From Candidatus Aalborgiella aggregata (GTDB lineage Bacteria > Pseudomonadota > Gammaproteobacteria > Burkholderiales > Burkholderiaceae_C), in contig JADIYY010000001.1 of the NCBI GenBank assembly GCA_016705065.1, positions 744,001-808,000 of the forward strand: 64,000 nt of DNA, in the 5' to 3' direction. Under the pieces are notes generated by a model. That model saw only the letters and a list, made by a program, of their open reading frames with translations. It had not been told where the DNA came from and made no database searches. Below are positions 42,520-51,296 of the stretch, in pieces. Position 1 is the stretch's first letter. Every line of letters starts with the position of its first letter. Position numbers and translations under genes: made by a program.

Positions 42520-43736
42520 TGATGAACATGTTTAAGCTTCAAATTGGACTACAGCCAGCGTATTCATTGCCTAGATTGCTATCATTTTTGATAATCAGTA
42601 TCGCTGCATTGCTTGCCACCAACGCACACGCGCACAAACCCAGTGACAGTTATCTGACCTTAACAGCGCAAGCCAATGGCTCAGACATCGCAGTTCGCTG
42701 GGATATTGCCTTGCGTGATTTGGATTACGTTTTACAGTTAGACCGCGATAACGATGGCGCGTTGACTTGGGGAGAAATTCGCAGCCGTGGTGACGACATC
42801 ACCCAATATGCCTCATCCAATTTGCAACTGTCTAGCAAAGATAAACCATGCGCATTGACAACTACCCAGCCCATGCAGCTGGATCATCACAGCGATGGCA
42901 CTTATGCGGTTCTCAGTCTGAGTGCAGCTTGTGGTGCTGCCATTTCTGAAGCAGTGCAAGTCAAGTATTCGCTCTTGTTTGATGTGGATCCATCGCACCG
43001 TGGATTGTTGCAATGGATTCCACCGAACATGTCAGCCAAAGAGGGGCAAGAATCAGAAGCAATGTCTTTTGTGTTGGGCATCGAAACAGCAACGCAAAAC
43101 TTGCCACTGCAAGCGCCCAGCCAATGGCAGAGTTTCAAACAGTACGTGGTGGAAGGTGTGTGGCACATCTGGATTGGTTTTGACCATATTCTGTTTTTGC
43201 TCTCACTGCTGTTGCCTGCGGTATTGGTTTTCAATCGAAGCGATGCTGTCAAGCACCTGCAAGCTGCGCCATCTTTTTGGGGCGCGTTCAAAGAAGTTCT
43301 GAAAGTCGTCACCGCATTCACCTTTGCGCATTCCATCACCTTGACTTTGGCCGCTTTGGGCTACATCAGCTTGCCATCACGCTTGGTTGAGTCGGTCATT
43401 GCGGCTTCCATCATCGTGGCGGCCATGAGCAATATTCGCGGGAATCTGGACACCAAACGCTGGATCATGGCCTTTGGCTTTGGCTTGATTCATGGTTTTG
43501 GATTTGCTTCCGTTTTGGCAGATTTGGGCTTGCCGCAAAACGCGCTCATCACTGCCCTCATTGGCTTCAATGTCGGCGTCGAACTGGGCCAACTCGCCAT
43601 TGTTGCCGCATTTTTACCAGTCGCATTCTGGTTACGTACAACCAAGTTTTACCAGGTTGGCGTTTTCAAATGGGGTTCTGTGTTGATTGTCTTAATGGCG
43701 CTGTATTGGTTTGTGCAGCGGGCGTTTGACTTGTGA
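42516..43736 (+). CDS. HupE/UreJ family membrane protein
   Basis: 406 residues. A signal peptide (LLSFLIISIAALLATNAHAH) is followed by a periplasmic domain with an EF-hand-like loop DRDNDGALTWGEI (about residues 75-87), then the HupE/UreJ membrane domain with WHIWIGFDHILFLLSLLLPA, TFAHSITLTLAALG and GFGLIHGFGFASVLADLGLP. HupE and UreJ are nickel permeases; whether this distant member moves nickel is unclear. A repeat copy at 42542-42594 encodes residues about 10-26, including part of the signal peptide. Confidence 0.82.
   Translation: MMMNMFKLQIGLQPAYSLPRLLSFLIISIAALLATNAHAHKPSDSYLTLTAQANGSDIAVRWDIALRDLDYVLQLDRDNDGALTWGEIRSRGDDITQYASSNLQLSSKDKPCALTTTQPMQLDHHSDGTYAVLSLSAACGAAISEAVQVKYSLLFDVDPSHRGLLQWIPPNMSAKEGQESEAMSFVLGIETATQNLPLQAPSQWQSFKQYVVEGVWHIWIGFDHILFLLSLLLPAVLVFNRSDAVKHLQAAPSFWGAFKEVLKVVTAFTFAHSITLTLAALGYISLPSRLVESVIAASIIVAAMSNIRGNLDTKRWIMAFGFGLIHGFGFASVLADLGLPQNALITALIGFNVGVELGQLAIVAAFLPVAFWLRTTKFYQVGVFKWGSVLIVLMALYWFVQRAFDL
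42542..42594 (+). repeat. interspersed palindromic repeat, copy 6 (in HupE/UreJ gene)
   Basis: AATTGGACTACAGCCAGCGT, ATTCATTGCCTAGATTGCTA, TCATTTTTGATA. Translated as QIGLQPAYSLPRLLSFLII, thus part of the n- and h-region of the signal peptide. Confidence 0.75.
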
Positions 43737-43755
43737 TAACGTCTTCAATTCACAC

Positions 43756-45324
43756 TTAAGCCAAACTGTCTCCGTATTCAGCCAAAGCCGTCAAAACTGC
43801 CAAGCCTTTAGCATCGGCGGTTTTCGACAGTTCATTAAGTTGGGCGTAGAACACTTCCAGTGAACGTACACCACCCTGCCCGTCTTGTAAACGTCCTGAA
43901 CAGTGTTCGTACCAGCGCTCTTGTTCGTCCTCATTCAGCACTTCAGGAAAGTTACGGGCTTTGTACCTGAAGTAAAGCTCCTCCAAACGTTCATCTTCAA
44001 AACCTGTGCGTGCATCAAATAGTTTGTCGGGTGTTAAGGCGATGAGCTGATTCAAACGGCGTCTGTCGTTGTTGCCAACAAAGCCGCCATACAGGTCTGC
44101 ATCCACATCGGGAATCGTTCTTTCAACTTCTGGTCGCTTGAAAATCTCTGCCCACATGGCGTTCATGTCAGGCAATTCAGTGGCGTTTTCGGCATGCTTC
44201 ATTTGCAATGCCATGTCAATTCCCCATTGGCTGGCCATTTCAGGTGTGAGCGTTTTCAAACTGCTGATGACAACGGGCGATTTGTTCAGGTGTATGGTTT
44301 TGATCGGCAAGCGCGTCATACCCTGTGGCAATTCACTGGCTCTGGTGAACATGCGAAGGCGTATTTCATCTGTGCTCAAAGTGGCCAAGGTGCTCGGGTC
44401 TTCGCTTAAATCCCAAGCAATTAATTCATTCTTATTCGTCGGGTGCATGGCCAATGGAAACATGATGGCGATGCAGCCACGCTCTGCGGGGAACATGCCT
44501 GAAACATGCAAAAACGGACGTGCATTTTGCAGCGTAGTAGGTAACCCTAATTCAGCCGCCACGCGGTCTTTTTTGTGCAGACTCAAGCAAAAATCAAACA
44601 GCTTGGGGTTGGTGGATTTAATCAGTCGAGCCAAGTCAATGGTTGCCCGCACGTCTGACAAGGCATCGTGCGCGGATTCATGCGCAAGACCGTTGGCTTT
44701 GGTTAAATCTTCCAGTTTGAAGCTTGGTTTTGTTAGCTTTGTTGATTTAGATAATTGTTCAGTGTATTTTTGGCCTGTATCCGGCGTATTCATTGCCTGA
44801 GATGCTACTATATTTGTAGCATTATTAGAAATGACACTATTTATCTTCTGCAATTCTTCTTCAGATATTTCTTTCATTGGCCAGTTGACACCCGCTGGCC
44901 GCAAGGCATAGGCGGTACGCACCACGTCCAGTAAATCCCAACGCCCACAGTTGTTTTGCCACTCACGCGCATACGGGTCGCGCAGGTTGCGCCACAGCAT
45001 GAAACGGGTGAATTCGTCATCAAACCGAATGGTGTTGTAGCCCACGCCAATGGTGCCGGGTTGAGCTAAGGCTGCTTCAATCTGAGCAGCAAATTCATGT
45101 TCCGGAATGCCGCGCTCTAAACAAACTTGTGGCGTGATGCCTGTGATGAGACAAGACGCAGGATCAGGCAAATAATCAGGCGCAGGCTGACAATACAGCA
45201 TGATGGGCTCGCCAATCACGTTCAAATCAGCATCAGTGCGAATGGCGGCAAATTGCGCGGGTCTGTCAAGGCGCGGGTTGATGCCAAAGGTTTCGTAATC
45301 GTGCCAAAGAAAAGTGTGTTCCAT
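43756..45324 (-). CDS. sbcB: exodeoxyribonuclease I with a repeat-derived insertion
   Basis: 3'-5' single-strand DNA exonuclease for recombination and mismatch repair. 522 residues from the ATG at 45324 (MEHTFLWHDYETFGINPRLD); the longer frame to 45360 runs into the clpA terminator. DEDDh motifs: WHDYETFG, NTIRFDDEF, ESAHDALSDVRATI. Between RPAGVNWP and PSFKLEDLTKANG about 48 extra residues (152-199) occur that are absent in E. coli SbcB, of which 168-185 are a copy of the interspersed repeat. All catalytic motifs lie outside the insertion. Confidence 0.93.
   Translation of the reverse strand: MEHTFLWHDYETFGINPRLDRPAQFAAIRTDADLNVIGEPIMLYCQPAPDYLPDPASCLITGITPQVCLERGIPEHEFAAQIEAALAQPGTIGVGYNTIRFDDEFTRFMLWRNLRDPYAREWQNNCGRWDLLDVVRTAYALRPAGVNWPMKEISEEELQKINSVISNNATNIVASQAMNTPDTGQKYTEQLSKSTKLTKPSFKLEDLTKANGLAHESAHDALSDVRATIDLARLIKSTNPKLFDFCLSLHKKDRVAAELGLPTTLQNARPFLHVSGMFPAERGCIAIMFPLAMHPTNKNELIAWDLSEDPSTLATLSTDEIRLRMFTRASELPQGMTRLPIKTIHLNKSPVVISSLKTLTPEMASQWGIDMALQMKHAENATELPDMNAMWAEIFKRPEVERTIPDVDADLYGGFVGNNDRRRLNQLIALTPDKLFDARTGFEDERLEELYFRYKARNFPEVLNEDEQERWYEHCSGRLQDGQGGVRSLEVFYAQLNELSKTADAKGLAVLTALAEYGDSLA
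44770..44823 (+). repeat. interspersed palindromic repeat, copy 7 (in sbcB)
   Basis: TTGGCCTGTATCCGGCGTAT, TCATTGCCTGAGATGCTACT, ATATTTGTAGCAT. Translated on the minus strand as ATNIVASQAMNTPDTGQ within the SbcB insertion. Confidence 0.85.
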
Positions 45325-45331
45325 ATAAATA

Positions 45332-45370
45332 AATAAAAAAGGGTTGGATACGCGTCGCATCCAACCCTTT
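45332..45370 (-). terminator. rho-independent terminator of clpA
   Basis: On the minus strand AAAGGGTTGGAT and ATCCAACCCTTT form a perfect 12-base stem around GCGACGCGT, followed by TTTATTTATTTAT. It lies 24 bases after the clpA stop and just upstream of the sbcB ATG. Confidence 0.9.
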
Positions 45371-45393
45371 GAGTATCGCCCATGAATGGTGGC

Positions 45394-47742
45394 TTAGCCT
45401 TCTGAAACTTCCTCAGTTTCAGATTTGGCTTTGCCATCTTTCTTTGGTGATTTAGGCAATGGCGTGATGTCTAAGACAACTTCACCCGTTTCCACGCCCT
45501 TCTCATCTGTCTTCAAGGCAATGTCCACAGTCAAGCGGCCACCGTCGACCAAACGACCGAAGAGCAATTCGTCTGCCAAGGCACGGCGGATCATGTCTTG
45601 GATCAAACGTTGCATCGGACGCGCTCCCATGAGGGGGTCGAAACCTTTTTTCGCCAAGTATTTGCGCAAAGCATCGGTGAATGTGACTTCAACCTTTTTC
45701 TCAGCCAATTGCGATTCAAGCTCAAGCAAGAATTTGTCGGCCACGCGCAAGATGACATTTTCATCCAGCGCCTTGAAGCTGACTGTGGCATCCAAACGGT
45801 TGCGGAACTCGGGTGTAAACAGGCGTTTGATATCGGCCATTTCATCACCTGCTTCGCGTGGGTTTGTAAAGCCAATGGTGGCTTTATTCATGGTCTCGGC
45901 ACCGGCATTGGTCGTCATGATGATGATGACGTTGCGGAAATCGGCTTTGCGGCCGTTGTTATCGGTCAGAGTACCATGGTCCATCACTTGCAGGAGCACA
46001 TTGAACACATCGGGATGCGCTTTTTCTATTTCATCTAACAGCAACACGCAATGCGGTTTTTTGGTGATGGCTTCGGTGAGCAAACCACCTTGGTCAAATC
46101 CCACATAGCCGGGTGGTGCACCAATCAAGCGGCTCACGGCATGGCGCTCCATGTATTCGCTCATGTCAAAGCGAATCAACTCAATGCCCATGATGTAGGC
46201 CAACTGCTTGGCGGCTTCGGTTTTACCCACGCCAGTAGGACCACTGAACAGGAATGCACCAATCGGCTTATCAACCTTGCCCAAACCAGAGCGAGCCATT
46301 TTCACGCTGGAAGCCAGCATGTCCAAAGCTTTGTCTTGCCCAAACACCACACTCTTCAAATCGCGCTCCAAAGTTTTCAGCTTACCGCGGTCGTCGTTCG
46401 ACACATTGGCGGGCGGAATGCGCGCAATTTTGGCAACGATTTCTTCCACCTCGGTTTTGCTGATGATTTTTTTGCGTTTGGACGGTGCCAAGATGCGTTG
46501 TGCCGCACCTGCTTCGTCAATCACATCAATCGCTTTGTCTGGCAAATGGCGGTCATTGATGTATTTGGCGCTCAGTTCCGCAGCAGCTTGCAAAGCAGAC
46601 ACGGCGTATTTCACGTTGTGGTGCTCTTCAAAGCGCGATTTCAAGCCCTTCAATATATCAACAGTTTCGGCTACAGTCGGTTCAACCACATCAATTTTTT
46701 GGAAACGACGAGACAATGCCGCGTCTTTTTCAAAGATGGCACGGTATTCGGTGAACGTGGTTGCGCCTATGCATTTGAGCTGACCAGAGCTTAACGCTGG
46801 TTTAAGCAGGTTGGACGCATCCATGGTGCCGCCTGATGCTGCACCCGCACCGATGATGGTGTGAATTTCGTCAATGAACAAAATGGTGTTGGGCTTTTCT
46901 TTGATTTGCTTCAACACGCCTTTCAAGCGTTGTTCAAAATCACCGCGGTATTTGGTACCTGCCAGCAGTGCGCCCATATCGAGTGAATACACAACAGCAT
47001 CGGCCAAAATTTCAGGCACATCTTTTTGTGTGATACGCCATGCCAAGCCTTCAGCAATGGCGGTTTTGCCCACCCCTGCTTCGCCCACCAACAGTGGATT
47101 GTTTTTACGGCGGCGGCACAGGATTTGAATGGTGCGCTCCACTTCAAAATCGCGCCCAATCAAAGGATCAATTTTGCCGCTGGCTGCCAGGGCATTCAGA
47201 TTTTGTGTGAATTGGTCCAGTGGTGTTTGCTTTTCAGTCTTTTCAGCAGCCGCTTCTTCCGATTGCTCTGCGTTTTCACCTGATTTCACTGGCTCAGACG
47301 GATCGCCCTTTTTAATGCCATGCGCAATGTAGTTCACCACGTCCAAGCGCGAAATGCCTTGCTGGTGCAAATAGTAAACCGCGTGCGAGTCTTTTTCGCC
47401 AAAAATTGCTACCAAGACATTGGCACCAATGACTTCTTTTTTGCCACTGCCTGTGGACTGCACGTGCATGATGGCGCGCTGAATCACGCGCTGAAAACCC
47501 AAGGTCGGCTGTGTGTCAACTTCTTCTGTACCTGCCACTTGCGGCGTATTGTCTGCAATGAATCCGGTTAAGGATTTACGCAGTTCGTCTAAATTGGCGG
47601 CGCAGGCTTTGAGCACCTCAGCACCGCTGGGGTTGTCGATCAATGCCAAGAGCAAATGCTCTACGGTGATGAATTCATGGCGCTGCTGACGCGCTTCAAC
47701 AAAGGCCATGTGCAAACTAACTTCTAACTCTTGAGCAATCAT
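45394..47742 (-). CDS. clpA: ATP-dependent Clp protease ATP-binding subunit ClpA
   Basis: Hexameric AAA+ unfoldase that feeds ClpP. 782 residues: N domain (MIAQELEVSLHMAFVEARQQ), first ATPase with GEAGVGKTAIAEGLAW and LFIDEIHTIIGAG, second ATPase with SGPTGVGKTEAAKQLAYIMG and LLLDEIEKAHPDV. IGFTNPREAGDEM region precedes the C-terminal small domain. Acidic linker (SGENAEQSEEAAAEKTEKQ) after the N domain. clpS lies 171 bases upstream on the same strand; 47743-47913 holds no gene. Confidence 0.96.
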   Translation of the reverse strand: MIAQELEVSLHMAFVEARQQRHEFITVEHLLLALIDNPSGAEVLKACAANLDELRKSLTGFIADNTPQVAGTEEVDTQPTLGFQRVIQRAIMHVQSTGSGKKEVIGANVLVAIFGEKDSHAVYYLHQQGISRLDVVNYIAHGIKKGDPSEPVKSGENAEQSEEAAAEKTEKQTPLDQFTQNLNALAASGKIDPLIGRDFEVERTIQILCRRRKNNPLLVGEAGVGKTAIAEGLAWRITQKDVPEILADAVVYSLDMGALLAGTKYRGDFEQRLKGVLKQIKEKPNTILFIDEIHTIIGAGAASGGTMDASNLLKPALSSGQLKCIGATTFTEYRAIFEKDAALSRRFQKIDVVEPTVAETVDILKGLKSRFEEHHNVKYAVSALQAAAELSAKYINDRHLPDKAIDVIDEAGAAQRILAPSKRKKIISKTEVEEIVAKIARIPPANVSNDDRGKLKTLERDLKSVVFGQDKALDMLASSVKMARSGLGKVDKPIGAFLFSGPTGVGKTEAAKQLAYIMGIELIRFDMSEYMERHAVSRLIGAPPGYVGFDQGGLLTEAITKKPHCVLLLDEIEKAHPDVFNVLLQVMDHGTLTDNNGRKADFRNVIIIMTTNAGAETMNKATIGFTNPREAGDEMADIKRLFTPEFRNRLDATVSFKALDENVILRVADKFLLELESQLAEKKVEVTFTDALRKYLAKKGFDPLMGARPMQRLIQDMIRRALADELLFGRLVDGGRLTVDIALKTDEKGVETGEVVLDITPLPKSPKKDGKAKSETEEVSEG

Positions 47743-47913
47743 GCTGTTTCCTTAGGCCTAAATATGAAAAAATTAAAAAAAACCACTGACACAATACAAC
47801 TATAACTAATTTATCCTTGCAATACATATTTAACAAAGATAAATCGAATTGATCTGTTCAAGCCATTTGGGGCATGCTTATCAATGTTCAAGATGTGCAC
47901 GCTTAATTCTGGG

Positions 47914-48285
47914 TCACTCATCAATAGGTTCTGCCACACATTGCAATGGGTGGCCGTTTTCCCGCGCTGCTAAATGAACCTGTTCCACCTTGCTTACCGC
48001 CACATCTTTGCTGAATACGCCACAAATAGCCTTACCTTCCAAATGGATTTTGAGCATGATTTGAGTGGCCGTCTCACGGTCTTTTTTGAACAAATCTTGC
48101 AAGACATAAACCACAAACTCCATTGGGGTGTAGTCGTCATTGAGCATCACCACTTGAAACATTTGTGGCGGTTTGGTCTTTTGCGGGACACGCTCCAATA
48201 CTGTTGTGCCGCCATCGTCTTGCTTGGGCTTGGGCGCAAGATGTGGCTTGTTCGCAGGGGGTTTTGTAGGGTTTTTAGTCGCCAT
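47914..48285 (-). CDS. clpS: ClpS adaptor of the ClpAP protease
   Basis: Binds N-degron substrates and the ClpA N domain. 123 residues from the ATG at 48285 (an in-frame TTG lies 15 bases earlier). The core motif reads QVVMLNDDYTPMEFVVYVLQ then DLFKKDRETATQIMLKIH, as in all ClpS. The Lys/Pro-rich start (KNPTKPPANKPHLAPKPK) is the usual flexible arm. Confidence 0.95.
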   Translation of the reverse strand: MATKNPTKPPANKPHLAPKPKQDDGGTTVLERVPQKTKPPQMFQVVMLNDDYTPMEFVVYVLQDLFKKDRETATQIMLKIHLEGKAICGVFSKDVAVSKVEQVHLAARENGHPLQCVAEPIDE

Positions 48286-48312
48286 GAATAATTGTAGCAA
48301 TTGCGAATATTT

Positions 48313-48909
48313 TTACATCAAAAAATGCGTGCGGTAATGTTCGAGTTCATCAATGGATTCATGCACATCCGCCAATGCGGTGTGTTTTTGGTGCTTTTTG
48401 AATGACTTGTACACCTCAGGCCGCCAGCGTTTGGCCAGCTCTTTCAAGGTACTCACATCAATGTTGCGGTAATGGAAATACGACTCTAACTTGGGCATGT
48501 AATTGACCAAAAAACGCCGGTCTTGGCTGATGGTGTTGCCACACATGGGCGAATCCCCTTTGGGAACATATTTTTTTAGAAATGCCAGTATTTCAGTCTC
48601 GGCATCAGCTTCCGTCAGCGTGGATGCTTTGACTTTGTCAATCAATCCACTCTTGCCGTGCGTGCTTTTGTTCCACTTGTCCATGGCATCTAAATGGGCA
48701 TCACTTTGGTGAATTACAAGTACTGGCCCTTCGATGCGTGGCTCTAAATTCGGGCCCGTGACGATGATGGCAATTTCGATTAATCGCTCTTTGTCGGGGT
48801 CTAAGCCAGTCATTTCGCAGTCTAACCAAATCAGGTTCTGGTCACTTTTGACCAAAATTGCGGCAGATTCTTCGGGATTTTGTGTATGTGATGGTGAATT
48901 TTTAGGCAT
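48313..48909 (-). CDS. orn: oligoribonuclease
   Basis: DEDDh exonuclease that degrades 2-5 nucleotide RNAs and pGpG. 198 residues from the ATG at 48909 (an in-frame TTG at 48933 is disfavoured). Motifs: NLIWLDCEMTGLDPDKERLI, CGNTISQDRRFLVNYMPKLE, YRNIDVSTLKELAKRW and HTALADVHESIDELEHY. Divergent from the M48 protease gene. Confidence 0.95.
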   Translation of the reverse strand: MPKNSPSHTQNPEESAAILVKSDQNLIWLDCEMTGLDPDKERLIEIAIIVTGPNLEPRIEGPVLVIHQSDAHLDAMDKWNKSTHGKSGLIDKVKASTLTEADAETEILAFLKKYVPKGDSPMCGNTISQDRRFLVNYMPKLESYFHYRNIDVSTLKELAKRWRPEVYKSFKKHQKHTALADVHESIDELEHYRTHFLM

Positions 48910-48977
48910 GGCTTGAATTGTCGCGCATTTCAAGTAGACACAACGAATGACGCAGAATCTTATTAAACTAGGGTGCT

Positions 48978-50312
48978 ATGAACCCTGCAACCGATTTAAA
49001 TAATTATTCAACTATCTTCACGCTGGTTTTTGCGGGTTTGCTGGTGTTAGGCCTGATGGTCAAATACTGGCTGGCCTTGCGGCAAATTCGCCATGTAGCG
49101 CAACATCGCAACCAAGTACCCTCCGCTTTTGCCAACAACATCAGCCTGAGCGCACATCAAAAAGCAGCCGACTATACCCTGAACAAAGCACGCTTGGGTT
49201 TGTTGGAATTGGCGGTGGGCACTGCATTGCTTGTCGCGTGGACTTTGATGGGTGGTCTGCATGCATTGAACACTTGGCTTTTGGATGTCGTTGGCAACAG
49301 TTACGGCGGCATGGCGCAACAACTGGCTTTGTTTGTCAGTTTTGCGGTTATTGGTAGCCTCATCGATTTACCCTTCACGCTGTACCAAACTTTTGTGATC
49401 GAAGAGCGTTTTGGTTTTAACAAAATGACATTCAAATTGTGGCTAGCCGATGCCGTGAAATCCAGCCTATTGGGCGCTTTGATTGGTTTGCCATTGGCAG
49501 CCTTGATATTGTGGCTGATGGGTGCCGCTGGTACGTATTGGTGGCTGTGGACTTGGGGCGTTTGGATGGCATTCAATTTGCTGTTATTGTTGATTTACCC
49601 TACCGTGATTGCACCCATTTTTAACAAATTCAAACCGCTGGAAGATGAAGCATTAAAGGCCCGCGTCACCGCTTTGATGCAACGCTGTGGCTTTGCTGCT
49701 AAAGGTTTATTCGTGATGGATGGCAGCAAGAGAAGCGGTCATGGCAACGCCTATTTCACTGGCTTTGGTGCATCCAAGCGTGTGGTGTTTTATGACACCC
49801 TACTGGCAAAACTCGCGCCCGCAGAGGTCGATGCGGTGCTGGCACACGAGTTGGGGCATTTCAAACACAAGCACGTGATCAAACGCATGCTTGCTTTATT
49901 TGCTCTCAGTCTCATTGGTTTTGCCTTGCTGGGTTGGTTGTCTGCACAAACCTGGTTTTATACGGGTTTGGGCGTCATACCCAACTTCATGACAAACGCA
50001 GGCGTACCCGACAATGCTTTGGCGCTTTTGTTGTTGATGTTGGCCTTGCCAGTGTTCACATTTTTTATATCGCCGCTCTTCGCACAGTTGTCACGCACGC
50101 ATGAATTTGAAGCCGATGCCTACGCCATTCAGCAAACAGCCAACGGCGATTTGGCGCATGCCTTGTTGAAACTGTATGACGACAACGCCTCAACGTTGAC
50201 GCCCGACCCATTGTTTGTGAAGTTTTACTATTCTCACCCACCCGCGTCTGAACGCCTAGCGCGCATGGGGTTTACAGGCCACTTGACGCCTGCCTTGAAG
50301 GAAGCTGTTTGA
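48978..50312 (+). CDS. M48 family membrane metalloprotease (Ste24/CAAX type)
   Basis: 444 residues, several membrane helices, and the zinc motif LAHELGHFKHKH (HExxH near residue 289) with the third ligand in THEFEADAYAI. The layout, with four helices before the motif and two after, matches Ste24-type proteases rather than HtpX. Bacterial members handle misfolded membrane or exported proteins; substrates unknown. TTGA overlap with rsgA implies coupled translation. Confidence 0.9.
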   Translation: MNPATDLNNYSTIFTLVFAGLLVLGLMVKYWLALRQIRHVAQHRNQVPSAFANNISLSAHQKAADYTLNKARLGLLELAVGTALLVAWTLMGGLHALNTWLLDVVGNSYGGMAQQLALFVSFAVIGSLIDLPFTLYQTFVIEERFGFNKMTFKLWLADAVKSSLLGALIGLPLAALILWLMGAAGTYWWLWTWGVWMAFNLLLLLIYPTVIAPIFNKFKPLEDEALKARVTALMQRCGFAAKGLFVMDGSKRSGHGNAYFTGFGASKRVVFYDTLLAKLAPAEVDAVLAHELGHFKHKHVIKRMLALFALSLIGFALLGWLSAQTWFYTGLGVIPNFMTNAGVPDNALALLLLMLALPVFTFFISPLFAQLSRTHEFEADAYAIQQTANGDLAHALLKLYDDNASTLTPDPLFVKFYYSHPPASERLARMGFTGHLTPALKEAV

Positions 50313-51262
50313 GCAAAACTTTGCTCCAATCGGGATTAGTTGTCGCTGGCTTTGGGCGACACGTGTTGGTGGAAACTGCAACTGGCGAGCGTGTGATTTG
50401 CCACCCGCGCGGTAAAAAAAGCAATGTGGTTGTGGGGGACAAAATTCAATGGTTGGCCTCGCAAGACGAAGGCACCATCGAAAAAATTGAACCGCGCAAA
50501 AACCTGTTTTACAGGCAAGACGAAATGCGCACCAAATCGTTTGCCGCAAATTTAGACCAGGTGTTGATACTGGTTGCGGCAGAGCCAGAATTTTCTGAAA
50601 ACCAGTTGGCACGCGCCTTGATTGCTGCCGAGGCTGAACACATCACACCCATCATCGCTTTGAACAAAAGTGATTTAACCGAACCGTTTGCCCGCGCATG
50701 GGCGCGCTTGCAGCCTTACCGTGACATGGGCTATGAATTGATTTCATTGGCTTTGAAACCCAAAGCAACAGAAGCCGAAGCCAATGTAGAAACAAGCGCT
50801 TCCCTTTCGCAAAATGAATTGTTGACGCGCGTGCTGCAGGGCAAAACCACCTTGGTGCTTGGCCCATCCGGTTCAGGCAAAAGCACTTTGATTAATACCC
50901 TGTTACCCAAAGCCAAAGTGCTGACGCAAGAAATTTCGCAAGCTTTGAACTCTGGCAAACACACAACCACCAGCACCACATGGTATTGGCTTGACAATGC
51001 CAGAACGACCGCGTTGATTGATTCACCAGGCTTTCAAGAATTTGGCCTGAATCACATTGATCCCATGCATCTGGCCAGCTACATGCCAGATTTCAAAGTG
51101 CATGTTCCTGAATGCAAGTTTTACAACTGCAGCCACCTGCATGAACCAGGCTGTGGCGTCATAAATTCAATGAAATTGGACTCTAGCCAGCATAAAATAA
51201 GCCTAGAACGCTATAGAATTTATAGCAGTTTGTTTGCTGAATTATCTGAAAAGCGGTTTTAA
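50309..51262 (+). CDS. rsgA: ribosome small-subunit-dependent GTPase A
   Basis: Circularly permuted GTPase for 30S maturation. 317 residues, starting with TTG at 50309 inside the stop of the preceding gene; GAAGGA lies 7-12 bases upstream. OB domain first, then G4 (IALNKSDL), G1 (LGPSGSGKSTLINTLL), G3 (LIDSPGFQEFG), and a zinc site CKFYNCSHLHEPGC. The last 33 residues (KLDSSQHKISLERYRIYSS) derive from a repeat copy that replaces the usual GQI-ASRY end. Confidence 0.93.
   Translation: MSKTLLQSGLVVAGFGRHVLVETATGERVICHPRGKKSNVVVGDKIQWLASQDEGTIEKIEPRKNLFYRQDEMRTKSFAANLDQVLILVAAEPEFSENQLARALIAAEAEHITPIIALNKSDLTEPFARAWARLQPYRDMGYELISLALKPKATEAEANVETSASLSQNELLTRVLQGKTTLVLGPSGSGKSTLINTLLPKAKVLTQEISQALNSGKHTTTSTTWYWLDNARTTALIDSPGFQEFGLNHIDPMHLASYMPDFKVHVPECKFYNCSHLHEPGCGVINSMKLDSSQHKISLERYRIYSSLFAELSEKRF
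51177..51229 (+). repeat. interspersed palindromic repeat, copy 8 (in rsgA)
   Basis: TTGGACTCTAGCCAGCATAA, AATAAGCCTAGAACGCTATA, GAATTTATAGCAG. Encodes LDSSQHKISLERYRIYSS at the RsgA C-terminus. Diverged in the middle but both ends match the family. Confidence 0.7.
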
Positions 51263-51269
51263 TTAGGAA

Positions 51270-51296
51270 TTAATTGGGTTTGTATTTAACCCAATA
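51270..51296. terminator. hairpin between convergent rsgA and CbiB-like genes
   Basis: ATTGGGTT (51273-51280) and AACCCAAT (51288-51295) pair around TGTATTT. It overlaps the stop of the minus-strand gene. There is no T-run on either side, so its strength as a terminator is doubtful. Confidence 0.35.

Noticed and set aside
44069..44800. 243-codon plus-strand frame opposite sbcB
   Set aside because: Mirror of the SbcB coding frame, no ribosome site and no recognisable domain.
45325..45360. Extended N-terminus of SbcB (start at 45360)
   Set aside because: This stretch is the clpA terminator hairpin; the conserved protein starts MEHTFLWHDYETFG at 45324.
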